Shown one piece after another: positions 37,435 through 46,613 of a stretch of 64,000 nt of DNA (the stretch's first letter is position 1; each line of letters starts with the position of its first letter). The notes under the pieces were generated by a model that searched no databases, was not told the origin of the DNA, and saw only the letters and a list, made by a program, of their open reading frames with translations. Made by a program: the position numbers and the translations under genes. The stretch spans positions 3,658,001-3,722,000 of the forward strand of contig NZ_CP067041.1 of NCBI RefSeq assembly GCF_016599855.1. Reading direction: 5' to 3'. The DNA is from Bradyrhizobium diazoefficiens (GTDB lineage Bacteria; Pseudomonadota; Alphaproteobacteria; Rhizobiales; Xanthobacteraceae).

Positions 37435-38691
37435 ATGGAAACTGCCACCTCACAACATCCTGATTCGCGCGTCCGGAAAGTTCGTTGCTGCATCGTCGGG
37501 GGCGGGCCGGCGGGCATGATGCTCGGCTATCTCCTGGGACGCGCCGGTATCGATGTCGTGGTGCTGGAGAAACACGCCGATTTCTTTCGCGACTTTCGCG
37601 GCGACACCGTGCATCCCTCGACGCTTCAGGTGATGGACGAGCTCGGCTTGATCGAGGGCTTCCTGAAGCTGCCGCATCAGCAATTGCAGACGATGGAGGG
37701 CCTGATCGGCGGCACCAAGGTGCGGATCGCCGATCTGAGCCGCCTGAATACCAAGTACCCCTTCATCGCCTTCATGCCGCAATGGGATTTTCTGAATTTC
37801 CTGCGCGAGGCCGGCACGCGCTTCGCCTCGCTCGAGGTGCTGATGAGCACCGAGGCCATCGACCTGATCCGCCGCGGCGACACCATCGCCGGCGTGCGCG
37901 CAAGCACGCCCGACGGCATCATCGACGTCGAGGCCGATCTCACCATCGCCTGCGACGGCCGGCACTCGACGGTGCGCGAGCACGCAGGGCTTGGCGTCGA
38001 GGAGATCGGCGCCCCCATGGACGTGCTCTGGTTCCGCGTCGGCCGCAAGCCGGACGAGGCCGAGAACCTCTTTGCGCGCATCGAGCCCGGCAAGATGATG
38101 GTCACGTTCGACCGCGGCGATTACTGGCAATGTGCCTATGTCATCGCCAAGGGACAATATGATGCGGTGAAGGCGAGGGGATTGCAGGCACTGCTCGATG
38201 ACGTCGTACGCATGGCGCCGATCCTCAAGCAGGGGATCGCCGACGTGAAAAGCTTTGACGACGTCAAATTGCTGACGGTCGCGATCAATCGTCTGCACCG
38301 GTGGTCGCGGCCCGGACTGCTTCTCATCGGCGACGCCGCGCATGCGATGTCGCCGGTCGGCGGCGTCGGCGTCAATCTGGCCGTGCAGGATGCGGTCGCG
38401 ACCGCAAACCTGCTCGCGGATAGGCTGACGCGCGGCTGTCCATCGGAGGATGAGCTCGATGCCGTGCGGCGCCGCCGCGAGTTCCCGATGAAGATGACGC
38501 AGAGGATGCAAGTCATCGTGCAGAACCATATCATCAGCGGCGCGCTGAAGGGCGGCGATCGGCCGCTCAAGGTGCCGCTACTCTTGCGGCTGATCTCTGC
38601 ATTGCCATGGCTCCAGGGCATTCCGGCGCGCTTCATTGCGATCGGTGTGCGGCCCGAGCACGTGCATTCGAAAGCTGCGCCGCCGTCCTGA
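37435..38691 (+). CDS. FAD-dependent monooxygenase (PHBH/UbiH-like)
   Basis: This encodes 418 residues. The FAD-binding GxGxxG is in CCIVGGGPAGMMLGYLLGRAG, the DG motif in ACDGRHSTVREHAG, and the GD motif in LLLIGDAAHAMSPVGGVGVNLAVQDA, so all three cofactor motifs of flavin aromatic hydroxylases are intact. The substrate is unknown; aromatic or quinone-like compounds are usual. The start is the ATG at 37435; an open frame continues upstream only because the caspase-like remnant lost its stop. Confidence 0.88.
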   Translation: METATSQHPDSRVRKVRCCIVGGGPAGMMLGYLLGRAGIDVVVLEKHADFFRDFRGDTVHPSTLQVMDELGLIEGFLKLPHQQLQTMEGLIGGTKVRIADLSRLNTKYPFIAFMPQWDFLNFLREAGTRFASLEVLMSTEAIDLIRRGDTIAGVRASTPDGIIDVEADLTIACDGRHSTVREHAGLGVEEIGAPMDVLWFRVGRKPDEAENLFARIEPGKMMVTFDRGDYWQCAYVIAKGQYDAVKARGLQALLDDVVRMAPILKQGIADVKSFDDVKLLTVAINRLHRWSRPGLLLIGDAAHAMSPVGGVGVNLAVQDAVATANLLADRLTRGCPSEDELDAVRRRREFPMKMTQRMQVIVQNHIISGALKGGDRPLKVPLLLRLISALPWLQGIPARFIAIGVRPEHVHSKAAPPS

Positions 38692-38870
38692 CGCAGGCAT
38701 CTGGCAGGGATAATGTTGCGTTAAATCGCATCTTCCGCGTTGCGCGCGAGCAACAGCCCGAACGGATTCAAAGCCCGCCATGTGTCAATCCGGCGTCTTA
38801 ACTTTCTTGATTCAAATTTGAGTAAGAACTGCGTGTGAGCGTGCGCCCATCAAAGGACACGGGGTGTACC

Positions 38871-39641
38871 ATGCGTAACAAATTGATTGCTGCCTTCGCC
38901 TGCACGACCGCTCTGGTTTCGACCGGCGCTGCTTCCGCCGCCGATCTCGCCGCGCGTCCCTACACGAAGGCGCCTGCCTATATCGAGCCGCTCTTCAATT
39001 GGACCGGCTTCTATGTCGGCGGCCACATCGGTGGCGCCTGGACCAACGAGCAGTTCATCAACAATGGCGTCGGTGCGCCGTTCGGCGATCTGACGCCGGG
39101 CCAGGGCTACCGCCAGCGCAGCGCCGGCATCATGGGTGGCGCCCAGATCGGCTATAACTGGCAGGCCAACAACTACGTGTTCGGCATGGAAGGCACGATC
39201 TCCGGGCTCGACAACAAGGGCAGGGTCGTGAACACCGCCTTCGGTGCGGGTGACGACGTGTTCACCTGGCGCGCCAACGTTCTCGCGACGGTCGTCGGCC
39301 GCGCCGGCTTCGCCGTGCAGAACAACCTCTTCTACATCAAGGGCGGCTACGCCGGCGTGAACAACCGTCTCAGCGTCAGCGACACGTTCGGCCCGGCGAC
39401 GGGTTCGGGCGGTCAGACCCACTGGGCCAACGGCTGGACCGTCGGCGCCGGCTGGGAATACGGCATCACCCGCAACTGGATCGTCGGACTCGAATATAAT
39501 TACGCAGCCTTCGGCAGCCAGACTTATCAACTCGGCGGTCTCTCCGGAAACTACACCTTCGATGCCAAGCCGCGCGACATCCAGTGGGCTGTCGTCCGCG
39601 CCAGCTACAAGTTCGACGCGCCGGTCATCGCGCGGTACTGA
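38871..39641 (+). CDS. outer membrane beta-barrel protein (Omp25/Omp31-like)
   Basis: This encodes 256 residues: signal peptide ending ASAADLAARPYTKAP, then NWTGFYVGGHIGGAW, the standard beginning of alphaproteobacterial Omp25/Omp31/RopB barrels, and an aromatic C-terminal strand ending ARY. The ATG at 38871 with AGGA upstream is chosen; the frame opens at 38835. A strong terminator follows the stop. A paralogue is encoded at 41548-42336. Confidence 0.9.
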   Translation: MRNKLIAAFACTTALVSTGAASAADLAARPYTKAPAYIEPLFNWTGFYVGGHIGGAWTNEQFINNGVGAPFGDLTPGQGYRQRSAGIMGGAQIGYNWQANNYVFGMEGTISGLDNKGRVVNTAFGAGDDVFTWRANVLATVVGRAGFAVQNNLFYIKGGYAGVNNRLSVSDTFGPATGSGGQTHWANGWTVGAGWEYGITRNWIVGLEYNYAAFGSQTYQLGGLSGNYTFDAKPRDIQWAVVRASYKFDAPVIARY

Positions 39642-39683
39642 GCAACAAACGACCAATCAAAGAAAAGATCACGACCAAATTAA

Positions 39684-39713
39684 AAGCCCCGGGTTCGACC
39701 GGGGCTTCTTTTT
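39684..39713 (+). terminator. rho-independent terminator of the Omp gene
   Basis: AAGCCCCGG and CCGGGGCTT form a nine-base-pair stem around a six-base loop (39684-39707), followed by CTTTTT. It lies 43 bases after the stop of the outer membrane gene. Confidence 0.9.
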
Positions 39714-39733
39714 GCGTGCAGCGCGAGGCCGGC

Positions 39734-40504
39734 TTACGCCATTACCGAGAAGCCGCCGTCGACGGGGATCGCGGTGCCCGTGACGAAGTTCGAGGCGGCG
39801 GAAGCGAGGAACACGGCGATGCCGGCGAAGTCGTCGATGTCGCCCCATCGCCCCGCGGGCGTGCGCGCCAGCACGCGCTCGTGCAGACCCGGCACCTGCT
39901 TCCGCGCGCCACGGGTGAGGTCGGTATCGATCCACCCCGGCAGGATGGCGTTGACCTGGATGTTGTCCGGCGCCCACGCATTGGCACAGGCGCGCGTGTA
40001 CTGCACGATGCCGCCCTTGCTCGCTGCATAGGCGGCCGCGAAGCTCGCGCCGAATATCGACATCATCGAGCCGATATTGATCACCTTGCCGTTGCCCGAC
40101 GCCTTCAACGCCGGATAGGCGAGCTTCGAGCAGACGAAGGCGCTGGTGAGATTGGTGTCGATGACCTTGTTCCACTCGTCGAGCTCGAGCTCGTGCGGCG
40201 GCTTGCGGATGCTCATGCCGGCGTTGTTGATGAGGATGTCGATGCGGCCGAGCTCCCCAACGACGCGGTCGATCATGGTTGCGACGGCGGCCTTGTCGGT
40301 GACGTCGGTGGCGACGGAAATCGCCTTCACGCCGCGCTGCCTGAGATCGGCGACGACCGCGGCCGACTTGGCTTCATTGCGTCCGACCACGGCGATATCG
40401 GCGCCCGCGTCGGCGAGCCCGTGGGCCAATCCGAGCCCGATGCCGCCATTGCCTCCTGTGACGATCGCGACTTTGCCACGGAGATCGAACCGGTTGGATG
40501 TCAT
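39734..40504 (-). CDS. SDR family oxidoreductase
   Basis: This encodes 256 residues of a classical short-chain dehydrogenase: cofactor motif VTGGNGGIGLG, NNAG, catalytic Ser in INIGSMMS, YxxxK in YAASKGG, and PGWIDTDL after it. It resembles 2-deoxy-D-gluconate or gluconate 5-dehydrogenases (GNGGIGLGLAHGLADAG), but substrate cannot be assigned. A small membrane protein gene lies 21 bases upstream on the same strand. Confidence 0.9.
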   Translation of the reverse strand: MTSNRFDLRGKVAIVTGGNGGIGLGLAHGLADAGADIAVVGRNEAKSAAVVADLRQRGVKAISVATDVTDKAAVATMIDRVVGELGRIDILINNAGMSIRKPPHELELDEWNKVIDTNLTSAFVCSKLAYPALKASGNGKVINIGSMMSIFGASFAAAYAASKGGIVQYTRACANAWAPDNIQVNAILPGWIDTDLTRGARKQVPGLHERVLARTPAGRWGDIDDFAGIAVFLASAASNFVTGTAIPVDGGFSVMA

Positions 40505-40525
40505 GCTTTCACGTCCTGGTTTCTT

Positions 40526-40711
40526 CTATCGATTGCTCTGCCAGATCAGGACCAGTCCGAAGCCTGCCATGGCAGCGCCATAGCCGGCCCATTGCAGCTG
40601 GTTGACCATGAAGCTCGATCGGGGCAAGGCGACGGTGCCTGTGCCTTGTCCAATCCAGAGCAGCCCGATGGCGAGGGCAAACAGGCCTGCCAAAAGCAGA
40701 AATTTGCGCAT
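40526..40711 (-). CDS. small two-helix membrane protein
   Basis: This encodes 61 residues with two hydrophobic helices (FLLLAGLFALAIGLLWIGQG and WAGYGAAMAGFGLVLIW) separated by a short polar loop. The ribosome-binding site GGAGGAAAGC just before the ATG is excellent, and the gene sits 21 bases before the SDR gene in the same direction. It is not a recognised enzyme; I recall similar short conserved proteins in Bradyrhizobium genomes. Function unknown. Confidence 0.75.
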   Translation of the reverse strand: MRKFLLLAGLFALAIGLLWIGQGTGTVALPRSSFMVNQLQWAGYGAAMAGFGLVLIWQSNR

Positions 40712-40848
40712 GCTTTCCTCCCCATCGGTCTGATTCTGTCGCGGCCTGCGGCAGGAAGATCGCCGCGCGGCACGAAAACTTCCCGCGAGACTAGCCGTAG
40801 CTTCGTTTCAGATACAATGGCCGCGGGCGCAAGGCCGCGGGGAAAGGC

Positions 40849-41487
40849 ATGTCCGTGCGCAAGATCATCCTGGGCATTGCGGCTGCGGCCGCGCTGGCCG
40901 CAGCCTATGCCGTCATTCCGCGCCAGGCGGATCTGCGGGCGTTCGACCCCGCCGAAATGGCGCGGCTCGAGACCGCGATGTGGCGGGACTATTACGACAA
41001 GCGCTATGCCGCGCTGTTCTACCATCTCTACGCCTCGACACGGACGCAGTTCGGCTCTTCCCCGCTCAGGAGCCTGCATATCGCGCTCAGTGCGGCCGAG
41101 GCCGCCAAGACATTCCAGCCAACCCGGTCGCGGCGGGAGGCCGATGCAGCGCGGCCGGCTTTGCTGGCGTACCACCGCGATTTTGCGCCGGCCGCACCCG
41201 CGGGGTTCGACGTGGAGGAGGCGGCCCGCCTCGAGCTCGACTGGTGGCAGGCGCGCCGCGAAGCGGCCGGCCCGCAGGACTATGGCTTGACCATCGCGCG
41301 CCTCGCGGCGCTGACCTATGGCGGGAGCGCGGATGATCCAGGGATCAGGCAGTTCGGCATCGCGCGGGCGGAAGCGATGGCGTTCCGCGATGCGCGCGGC
41401 GAGACCATGACAGACGCCGACTGGACCAGGATCGAGAGCCGGCTTGCAGAGGCCTACCGCTCGCTGAAAGCGAGCGTCACACGATGA
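40849..41487 (+). CDS. hypothetical membrane-anchored protein
   Basis: This encodes 212 residues with an N-terminal hydrophobic anchor or signal (IILGIAAAAALAAAYAVI) and then an all-helical, Arg/Ala/Glu-rich domain with conserved-looking LETAMWRDYYDKRYAALFYHLY and LDWWQARREA. I recognise no characterised family. It ends just before a bidirectional-looking hairpin shared with the neighbouring Omp gene. Confidence 0.65.
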   Translation: MSVRKIILGIAAAAALAAAYAVIPRQADLRAFDPAEMARLETAMWRDYYDKRYAALFYHLYASTRTQFGSSPLRSLHIALSAAEAAKTFQPTRSRREADAARPALLAYHRDFAPAAPAGFDVEEAARLELDWWQARREAAGPQDYGLTIARLAALTYGGSADDPGIRQFGIARAEAMAFRDARGETMTDADWTRIESRLAEAYRSLKASVTR

Positions 41488-41495
41488 ACTCCCAA

Positions 41496-41525
41496 CGAAA
41501 AAGCCCCGGACGATGCCGGGGCTTT
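41496..41525 (-). terminator. rho-independent terminator of the second Omp gene
   Basis: AAAGCCCCGG and CCGGGGCTTT form a ten-pair stem around ACGATG; read on the minus strand it is followed by a T-rich TTTTTCG stretch. It ends the minus-strand Omp gene at 41548, and may serve the plus-strand hypothetical gene as well. Confidence 0.8.
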
Positions 41526-41547
41526 GACGTCTGAAGTTGAATTCAGA

Positions 41548-42336
41548 TCAGTACTTCGCGACGACCGGGCCGGTCCAGTTGAAGCGGTAGACCAGCGAGG
41601 TGCTGATGGTCTGGACGAACGGCTTGAAGGACACCGAGTCGGAGCTCACCAGGTTGGTGCCGTCGAACTTCACGTCGATGTCCTTGCGATCGTAGTAAGC
41701 GGCGCGATATTCGGTCTTCATGAACCAGCCCGGCGCCGAGATGCCGAAGATGTTCAGGTTGTTTTCGACGCCGCCGCCGATGAACCAGCCGTTGCGGTTG
41801 AAGGAGTCGGTGTGGAAGCCGGAAGCCGCTCCGGTGAGCGTCGAGACCAGGGTCGTGCCCGACCAGTGCGATCCCGAGTAACCGCCGTTGACGTAGGTGT
41901 AAACGTTCGGCGCAACCAGATAACCGAGGCGCACACCAGCAGCCCAGGAGTCCTGCAGCTTGACGCGGCCGGTGAAGCCGGCGAAGTCGTCATCGAGGTT
42001 ACCGCGCAGGGACCCGAACTGGCCATCGGCGAACACGCCGGCGACCCAGTTGCTGTTGAACTGCCAGTCATAGCCGAGACCAACGGTGCCGAACCAGCCA
42101 TCGCCACCGACGCGGTGATCGATCGAAGACGCGGTCACGCCGAGGATGGTGCGGTTGGTGTGCTCGTCGGCGTCCCAGACGCCGCCGCCGGCGCCACCGA
42201 AGATATAGAAGCCGGTCCAGTTGGCGACGGGCGCAGCCATCGGAGCCTTGACATAGGGGCGAGCGGCAAGGTCGGCGGCCGAAGCCGAACCGGTCATCGC
42301 CGCAACCGCGGTCAAAGCGAGCAAAATCTTTTTCAT
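41548..42336 (-). CDS. outer membrane beta-barrel protein (Omp25/Omp31-like), paralogue
   Basis: This encodes 262 residues. Signal peptide KKILLALTAVAAMTGSASA, then ADLAARPYVKAP and NWTGFYIFGGAGGG, a barrel with alternating strands, and the C-terminal TSLVYRFNWTGPVVAKY. It is a paralogue of the barrel at 38871. The ATG at 42336 follows GGGGAATTGAC; the frame is open to 42537 but that upstream part carries no signal peptide. Confidence 0.9.
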   Translation of the reverse strand: MKKILLALTAVAAMTGSASAADLAARPYVKAPMAAPVANWTGFYIFGGAGGGVWDADEHTNRTILGVTASSIDHRVGGDGWFGTVGLGYDWQFNSNWVAGVFADGQFGSLRGNLDDDFAGFTGRVKLQDSWAAGVRLGYLVAPNVYTYVNGGYSGSHWSGTTLVSTLTGAASGFHTDSFNRNGWFIGGGVENNLNIFGISAPGWFMKTEYRAAYYDRKDIDVKFDGTNLVSSDSVSFKPFVQTISTSLVYRFNWTGPVVAKY

Positions 42337-42774
42337 GTCAATTCCCCAACCTTGGTCTGGCGTTGCTGCAGGCGCGAGCGCACTGAAGTCCGTGTCATCT
42401 GATGACCGGACTATAGACGTTTCCAAGCGAAATGCTGTTGCCGGGCGGACACAGACGATCGAAAACGATCCGATGTTGTACGGAGGACACAGCCCCGGTG
42501 GTGTCCCGCTCGATCGAGAAATCGTTATATTGTTCAATATCTTGCGAGATGGGGCGGTGTTGCGCGCTCAGGATGTCATTTCCGCCGACACTCGCTGAAT
42601 TCGAGATAGTGGCGGAGCCGCCTGAGCCGATGGCCTACCACGGCGGATCAAATCGGCTCGATTCCGCTCTCCGGGTGGCGCTTGCGGTGAGTCGGGCTGG
42701 ATTCGGGCCGACGAAGCACCGCTGCCGGGCAGGGGTGGCCCAAGCTCGCCAGCTTTGCACGGACCTCGCCCCGC
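42337..42774. other. gene-free stretch upstream of the Omp gene and downstream of parE
   Basis: These 438 bases hold the Omp promoter and leader on the left and the region after the parE stop on the right. A perfect palindrome ATATTGTTCAATAT lies at 42527-42540. Open frames on the plus strand here (42432-42824) run into the antisense of parE, lack a ribosome-binding site and look spurious. Confidence 0.45.
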
Positions 42775-44820
42775 TCAGACGTCGAGCAGCTCTTCGCTCG
42801 CAAATTCGGCCTTGTCGGAGATGAAGGCGAAGCGCGCCTCCGCCTTGGTGCCCATCAGGCGCTCGACCGAATCCGCCGTGGTGTCACGGTCGTCGGCGAG
42901 CAGCACCACCTTGAGCAGCGTCCGCTTGCTCGGATCCATGGTGGTTTCCTTGAGCTGCGCCGGCATCATCTCGCCGAGACCTTTGAAGCGGTTCACCTCG
43001 ACCTTGGCGTTGGCGTTGAACGCGCTCTTGATCAGCTCGTCCTTGTGCTTGTCGTCGCGCGCGTAGACCGATTTGGTGCCGTGTGTCAGCTTGTAGAGCG
43101 GCGGCACCGCGAGGAAGAGGTGTCCTTCGTCGATCAGCTTCGGCATCTGCCGGTAGAAGAAGGTGATCAGCAGCGAAGCAATGTGCGCGCCGTCGACGTC
43201 GGCGTCGGTCATGATGATGATGCGCTGATAGCGCAGATCCTCTTCCCGATAGTGCAGAAGCTGGCCGCAGCCGATCGCCTGCACGAGGTCCGAGAGCTGA
43301 GCGTTCGCCGTCAGCTTGTCCTTGCCGGCGGAGGCGACGTTGAGGATCTTGCCGCGCAGCGGCAGCACCGCTTGCGTCTTGCGATCACGTGCCTGCTTGG
43401 CGCTGCCGCCGGCCGAGTCGCCCTCGACGATGAAGAGTTCTGAGCCTTCGGTGCCGGCATCGGTGCAGTCGGCGAGCTTGCCGGGCAGGCGCAGCTTCTT
43501 GCCGGCGGTTTTCCGCGCGGTCTCTTTCTCCTGCCGCCGACGCAGCCGCTCCTCGGCGCGATCGATGACGAAGTCGAGCAGCCGGTTGGCCATGTTCGGA
43601 TTGCCCGACAGCCAATGGTCGAACGGATCCTTCATCGCCTGTTCGACGATGCGCTGCGCCTCGGCCGTGGCGAGGCGATCCTTGGTCTGGCCCTGAAATT
43701 CAGGTTCGCGCACGAATACAGAGAGCATCACGGCCGCGCCGACCATCACGTCTTCCGAGGTGATGGACGCGGCGCGCTTGCCCTGGCCGACGCGTTCGGC
43801 GTGATCCTTCAGGCCGCGCAAGAGCGCGCTGCGCAGACCGGATTCATGCGTGCCGCCATCGGGCGTCGGCACCGTGTTGGTGTAGGAGGAGAGAAAGCCG
43901 TCGGCGTCCGCAGTCCAGGCCACCGCCCATTCGCAGGCGCCGTGTGCGCCGTTGCGGCCCGACTTGCCCGAGAAGATGTCGGGATGCACCAGCGTGTCGG
44001 CGTGGATCGCCGCCGCCAGATAGTCCTTCAAGCCGCCGGGGAAATGGAAGGTCGCTTCAGCCGGCACATCTTCGACGCCCTTGAGCAGCTCAGGCGCGCA
44101 GTTCCAGCGGATCTCGACGCCGCCGAACAGATAAGCCTTGGAGCGCGTCATCTTGAACAGGCGCTGCGGCTTGAACGCGGCCTTGGCGCCGAAGATGTCG
44201 GTGTCGGGCTTGAAGCGCACCCGCGTGCCGCGGCGGTTGTTGACCTTGCCGAGATCCTCGAGCTTGCCCTTGGGATGGCCGCGCTCGAACGACATGCGGT
44301 AGAGCTTCTGGCTACGCGCGACCTCGACCTCGAGCCGTGAGGAGAGGGCGTTCACCACGGAGATGCCGACGCCATGCAAGCCGCCCGAGGTCTCGTACAC
44401 CTTGCTGTCGAACTTGCCGCCCGAATGCAGCGTGCACATGATGACTTCGAGTGCCGACTTCTTCGGGAACTTCGGATGCGGATCGATCGGGATGCCACGG
44501 CCGTTGTCGGTGACGGTCAGGAAGCCGTCAGCACTGAGCTCGACGCCGATGAAGGTCGCGTGCCCGGCGAGTGCTTCGTCCATCGAGTTGTCGATGACCT
44601 CCGCGAAGAGATGATGCAGCGCCTTCTCGTCAGTGCCGCCGATATACATGCCGGGCCGGCGCCGGACCGGTTCCAGGCCTTCGAGCACCTCGATGTCGGC
44701 TGCCGTGTAATCCGCCTCGCCGCCGCTCGCGCGCGGCGCGGCCTTCGCGGCGGCGCGCCCCTTCGGCTCACCGCCTTCGAACAAGTCCTCTTTGGCTTTG
44801 GTTTTCAATTGCTTGGACAT
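42775..44820 (-). CDS. parE: DNA topoisomerase IV subunit B
   Basis: This encodes 681 residues of a type IIA topoisomerase B subunit. GHKL ATPase motifs are visible (EVIDNSMDEALAGHA, VTDNGRGIPIDPHPKF, GGLHGVGISVVNALS), then the Toprim EGDSAGGSAKQARDRKTQAVLP and DADVDGAHI. The sequence QAVLPLRGKILNV and the overall length of about 680 residues favour ParE over GyrB, which is about 800 residues. It decatenates chromosomes with ParC. The start is taken as 44820 (MSKQLKTK); an ATG at 44850 would add ten residues. Confidence 0.93.
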   Translation of the reverse strand: MSKQLKTKAKEDLFEGGEPKGRAAAKAAPRASGGEADYTAADIEVLEGLEPVRRRPGMYIGGTDEKALHHLFAEVIDNSMDEALAGHATFIGVELSADGFLTVTDNGRGIPIDPHPKFPKKSALEVIMCTLHSGGKFDSKVYETSGGLHGVGISVVNALSSRLEVEVARSQKLYRMSFERGHPKGKLEDLGKVNNRRGTRVRFKPDTDIFGAKAAFKPQRLFKMTRSKAYLFGGVEIRWNCAPELLKGVEDVPAEATFHFPGGLKDYLAAAIHADTLVHPDIFSGKSGRNGAHGACEWAVAWTADADGFLSSYTNTVPTPDGGTHESGLRSALLRGLKDHAERVGQGKRAASITSEDVMVGAAVMLSVFVREPEFQGQTKDRLATAEAQRIVEQAMKDPFDHWLSGNPNMANRLLDFVIDRAEERLRRRQEKETARKTAGKKLRLPGKLADCTDAGTEGSELFIVEGDSAGGSAKQARDRKTQAVLPLRGKILNVASAGKDKLTANAQLSDLVQAIGCGQLLHYREEDLRYQRIIIMTDADVDGAHIASLLITFFYRQMPKLIDEGHLFLAVPPLYKLTHGTKSVYARDDKHKDELIKSAFNANAKVEVNRFKGLGEMMPAQLKETTMDPSKRTLLKVVLLADDRDTTADSVERLMGTKAEARFAFISDKAEFASEELLDV

Positions 44821-44937
44821 ATATCTTGATGCGTTTTGAGGGCCGCGCAAGCGGCGAATCGGTTGAGCCGACTATGCCACTTCTGGGTTCGAAAGGTTAC
44901 AACAGGGCAGGCTGGTCGCTGTGGATGGGAGCTAATG

Positions 44938-44985
44938 CCGGCGATTTGACGCCGCAAGCTAACCAAATCCCGGCAATTTGACGCC
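44938..44985. repeat. 32-base direct repeat of CCGGCRATTTGACGCC
   Basis: CCGGCGATTTGACGCC (44938-44953) and CCGGCAATTTGACGCC (44970-44985) differ in one base and are 32 bases apart, three helical turns. They lie between parE and the DedA gene, which diverge from here. They may be regulator sites. Confidence 0.5.
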
Positions 44986-45093
44986 CTGGTTGGTCCGAGC
45001 CCGATCTTGTGACTTGATGTCACACAAACCCTTGGCTTACCAGTGTTTTTCATGGAGCAGGACCTCAAGGCGGGGCGGGAAGGCTAATCTGGA

Positions 45094-45624
45094 ATGGAGC
45101 AATTTGCGCACGCACTGGCTGATTACGTGCGCCTTCACCAGGCTTGGGCGGCCCCGATTGTGTTCTTGTTGGCATTCGGGGAGTCGCTGGCCTTCATCTC
45201 GCTGCTGATCCCGGCCTGGGGCGCGCTGGTGGCGATCGGCGCGTTGATCGGAGTGAGCGGCATCAGCTTCTATCCGCTCTGGATTGCCGGCGGTATCGGC
45301 GCCGCGCTGGGCGATTGGGTGTCCTACTGGTTCGGCTACCGCTACAAGGAGCGGGTCGCGCAGATGTGGCCACTGTCGCGCTATCCGGAAATCCTTCCCA
45401 AGGGTGAGGCCTTCGTCAAAAGCTGGGGCGTGCCCAGCATCTTCATTGGCCGCTTCTTCGGCCCCTTGCGCGCTTCCGTGCCGCTCGCGGCCGGCATTTT
45501 CGAAATGCCTTACTGGAGTTTTCAGGCCGCCAATTTCGTCTCGGCCCTGGTCTGGTCGGCTGCGCTCCTGCTGTTCGGCGACGTGATCGCGAAAGCGATG
45601 GAATGGATCTGGCGGGTGATCTAA
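45094..45624 (+). CDS. DedA family membrane protein
   Basis: This encodes 176 residues with the SNARE-associated/DedA core: FLLAFGESLAFISLLIPAW, GDWVSYWFGYRYKER, and the signature FIGRFFGPLRASVPLAAGI, plus C-terminal helices. DedA proteins act in lipid carrier flipping and membrane homeostasis. A palindromic repeat follows two bases after the stop. Confidence 0.87.
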   Translation: MEQFAHALADYVRLHQAWAAPIVFLLAFGESLAFISLLIPAWGALVAIGALIGVSGISFYPLWIAGGIGAALGDWVSYWFGYRYKERVAQMWPLSRYPEILPKGEAFVKSWGVPSIFIGRFFGPLRASVPLAAGIFEMPYWSFQAANFVSALVWSAALLLFGDVIAKAMEWIWRVI

Positions 45625-45947
45625 TCCCGTCATTCCGGGGCGCTCGCAAAGCGAGTGAACCCGGAATCTCGAGGTTGTAGCGCGAGATTCCGGGTTCGAT
45701 GCTCCGCATCGCCCCGGAATGACGACGGTCACCTTGACGGGAACCGCAACTGGCCTTATAGCCGCGCGCCATGATCAACGCCGCGACCATCCTGTTCGCC
45801 CGTCGCCGCCGCCGCATTCTCGCGGTTTGGGCGGTCGATCGCGTTTGAGATCATCGTCTTTGCCGCTGGATCCGATCCGCGGCATTCTCTCTCCTGTCAG
45901 CGCGATCTGATCCGGCGGCCCCCACGGAGGCCCAGCAGGAGACCACG
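45625..45947. other. gene-free stretch containing a palindromic repeat
   Basis: These 323 bases hold the repeat at 45628-45724 and then a Gly/Arg-coding-like stretch up to the PaiB start. A 25-codon frame at 45770 (MINAATILFARR) has no ribosome-binding site and is not called. Confidence 0.5.
45628..45724. repeat. palindromic intergenic repeat (ATTCCGGG type)
   Basis: CGTCATTCCGGGG at 45628 pairs with CCCCGGAATGACG at 45712-45724; within, GAACCCGGAATCTCG pairs with CGAGATTCCGGGTTC. It is the same family as the repeat at 54409. It follows the DedA stop. Confidence 0.8.
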
Positions 45948-46613
45948 ATGTACACGCCACCCTTTTTCAAACCGGATCGCGCGGCATGCCTGAAATTTGC
46001 CGAGGAGCGCGGCTTCGGCACGATGTGCGCTTTCGACGGCCACAAGCCGATTGCCTCGCCGCTTCCCTTCTATTTGACCTACGCCGCCGACGGCACGCCG
46101 CAGGCTGCGTTTCATTTCGCCCGTCACAATCCGCTGGTAAAGCTTGCGGACGGAGCGGCGTCCTGGCTGCTCGCGGTCAACGGACCCGACGCCTATGTAT
46201 CGCCGGACTGGTACGTCTCGCCGGACCAGGTGCCGACCTGGCTGTATCAGTCGGTCCATCTGAGCGGACCGGTGCGGCTTCTGTCGGAGGATGAGCTGTC
46301 GATGCAAGTCGACACGCTCAGCGACAAGTTCGAGACCTGGCTGCTGCCGAAGAAGCCCTGGACATCAGGCAAGATGACGGCAGGTCGGTTCGAGGCGATG
46401 AAGAAGGCGATCGTGGGTCTGGTCATGACGGTTGAAGAGGTCGAAGGCAGCTTCAAGCTCAATCAGCACAAATCCGACGCCGACTATGTGGCGATCGCGA
46501 ATGCGCTCGGCGACGGCGATGCCGACGCCAAGCAGATTTCACGTTTGATGCGGCAAGCGAGACCGCAAGTTTTCGAACACGACACGAACAAGCTCGAAAG
46601 GAGCGTGCCATGA
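45948..46613 (+). CDS. FMN-binding negative transcriptional regulator (PaiB-like)
   Basis: This encodes 221 residues of the PaiB/FMN-binding split-barrel family: it begins [11 protein letters not shown], the usual start, then contains [20 protein letters not shown], and a long [18 protein letters not shown]. Family members were described as negative regulators of sporulation and proteases in Bacillus; in proteobacteria the role is unclear. The stop overlaps argC by four bases (ATGA 46610-46613). Confidence 0.87.
   Translation: MYTPPFFKPDRAACLKFAEERGFGTMCAFDGHKPIASPLPFYLTYAADGTPQAAFHFARHNPLVKLADGAASWLLAVNGPDAYVSPDWYVSPDQVPTWLYQSVHLSGPVRLLSEDELSMQVDTLSDKFETWLLPKKPWTSGKMTAGRFEAMKKAIVGLVMTVEEVEGSFKLNQHKSDADYVAIANALGDGDADAKQISRLMRQARPQVFEHDTNKLERSVP

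Noticed and set aside
36901..38691. 596-residue fusion of a caspase C-terminal part with a monooxygenase
   Set aside because: The monooxygenase has its own ATG at 37435 directly before its FAD motif, and the upstream part is the tail of a broken gene whose stop was lost; a true fusion is less likely.
39691..39707. GGTTCGA sequence resembling a tRNA T-loop
   Set aside because: It is the loop of a rho-independent terminator hairpin after the Omp gene.
39584..41290. 568-codon plus-strand frame spanning the Omp end, SDR and a hypothetical gene
   Set aside because: It crosses a strong terminator and the antisense of the SDR gene; its composition is that of a shadow.
42432..42824. 130-codon plus-strand frame upstream of parE's end
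   Set aside because: It runs into the antisense of parE, lacks a ribosome-binding site, and mixes unrelated composition.
45770..45847. 25-codon frame MINAATILFARR after the palindromic repeat
   Set aside because: No ribosome-binding site, Arg-run composition, too short to support.
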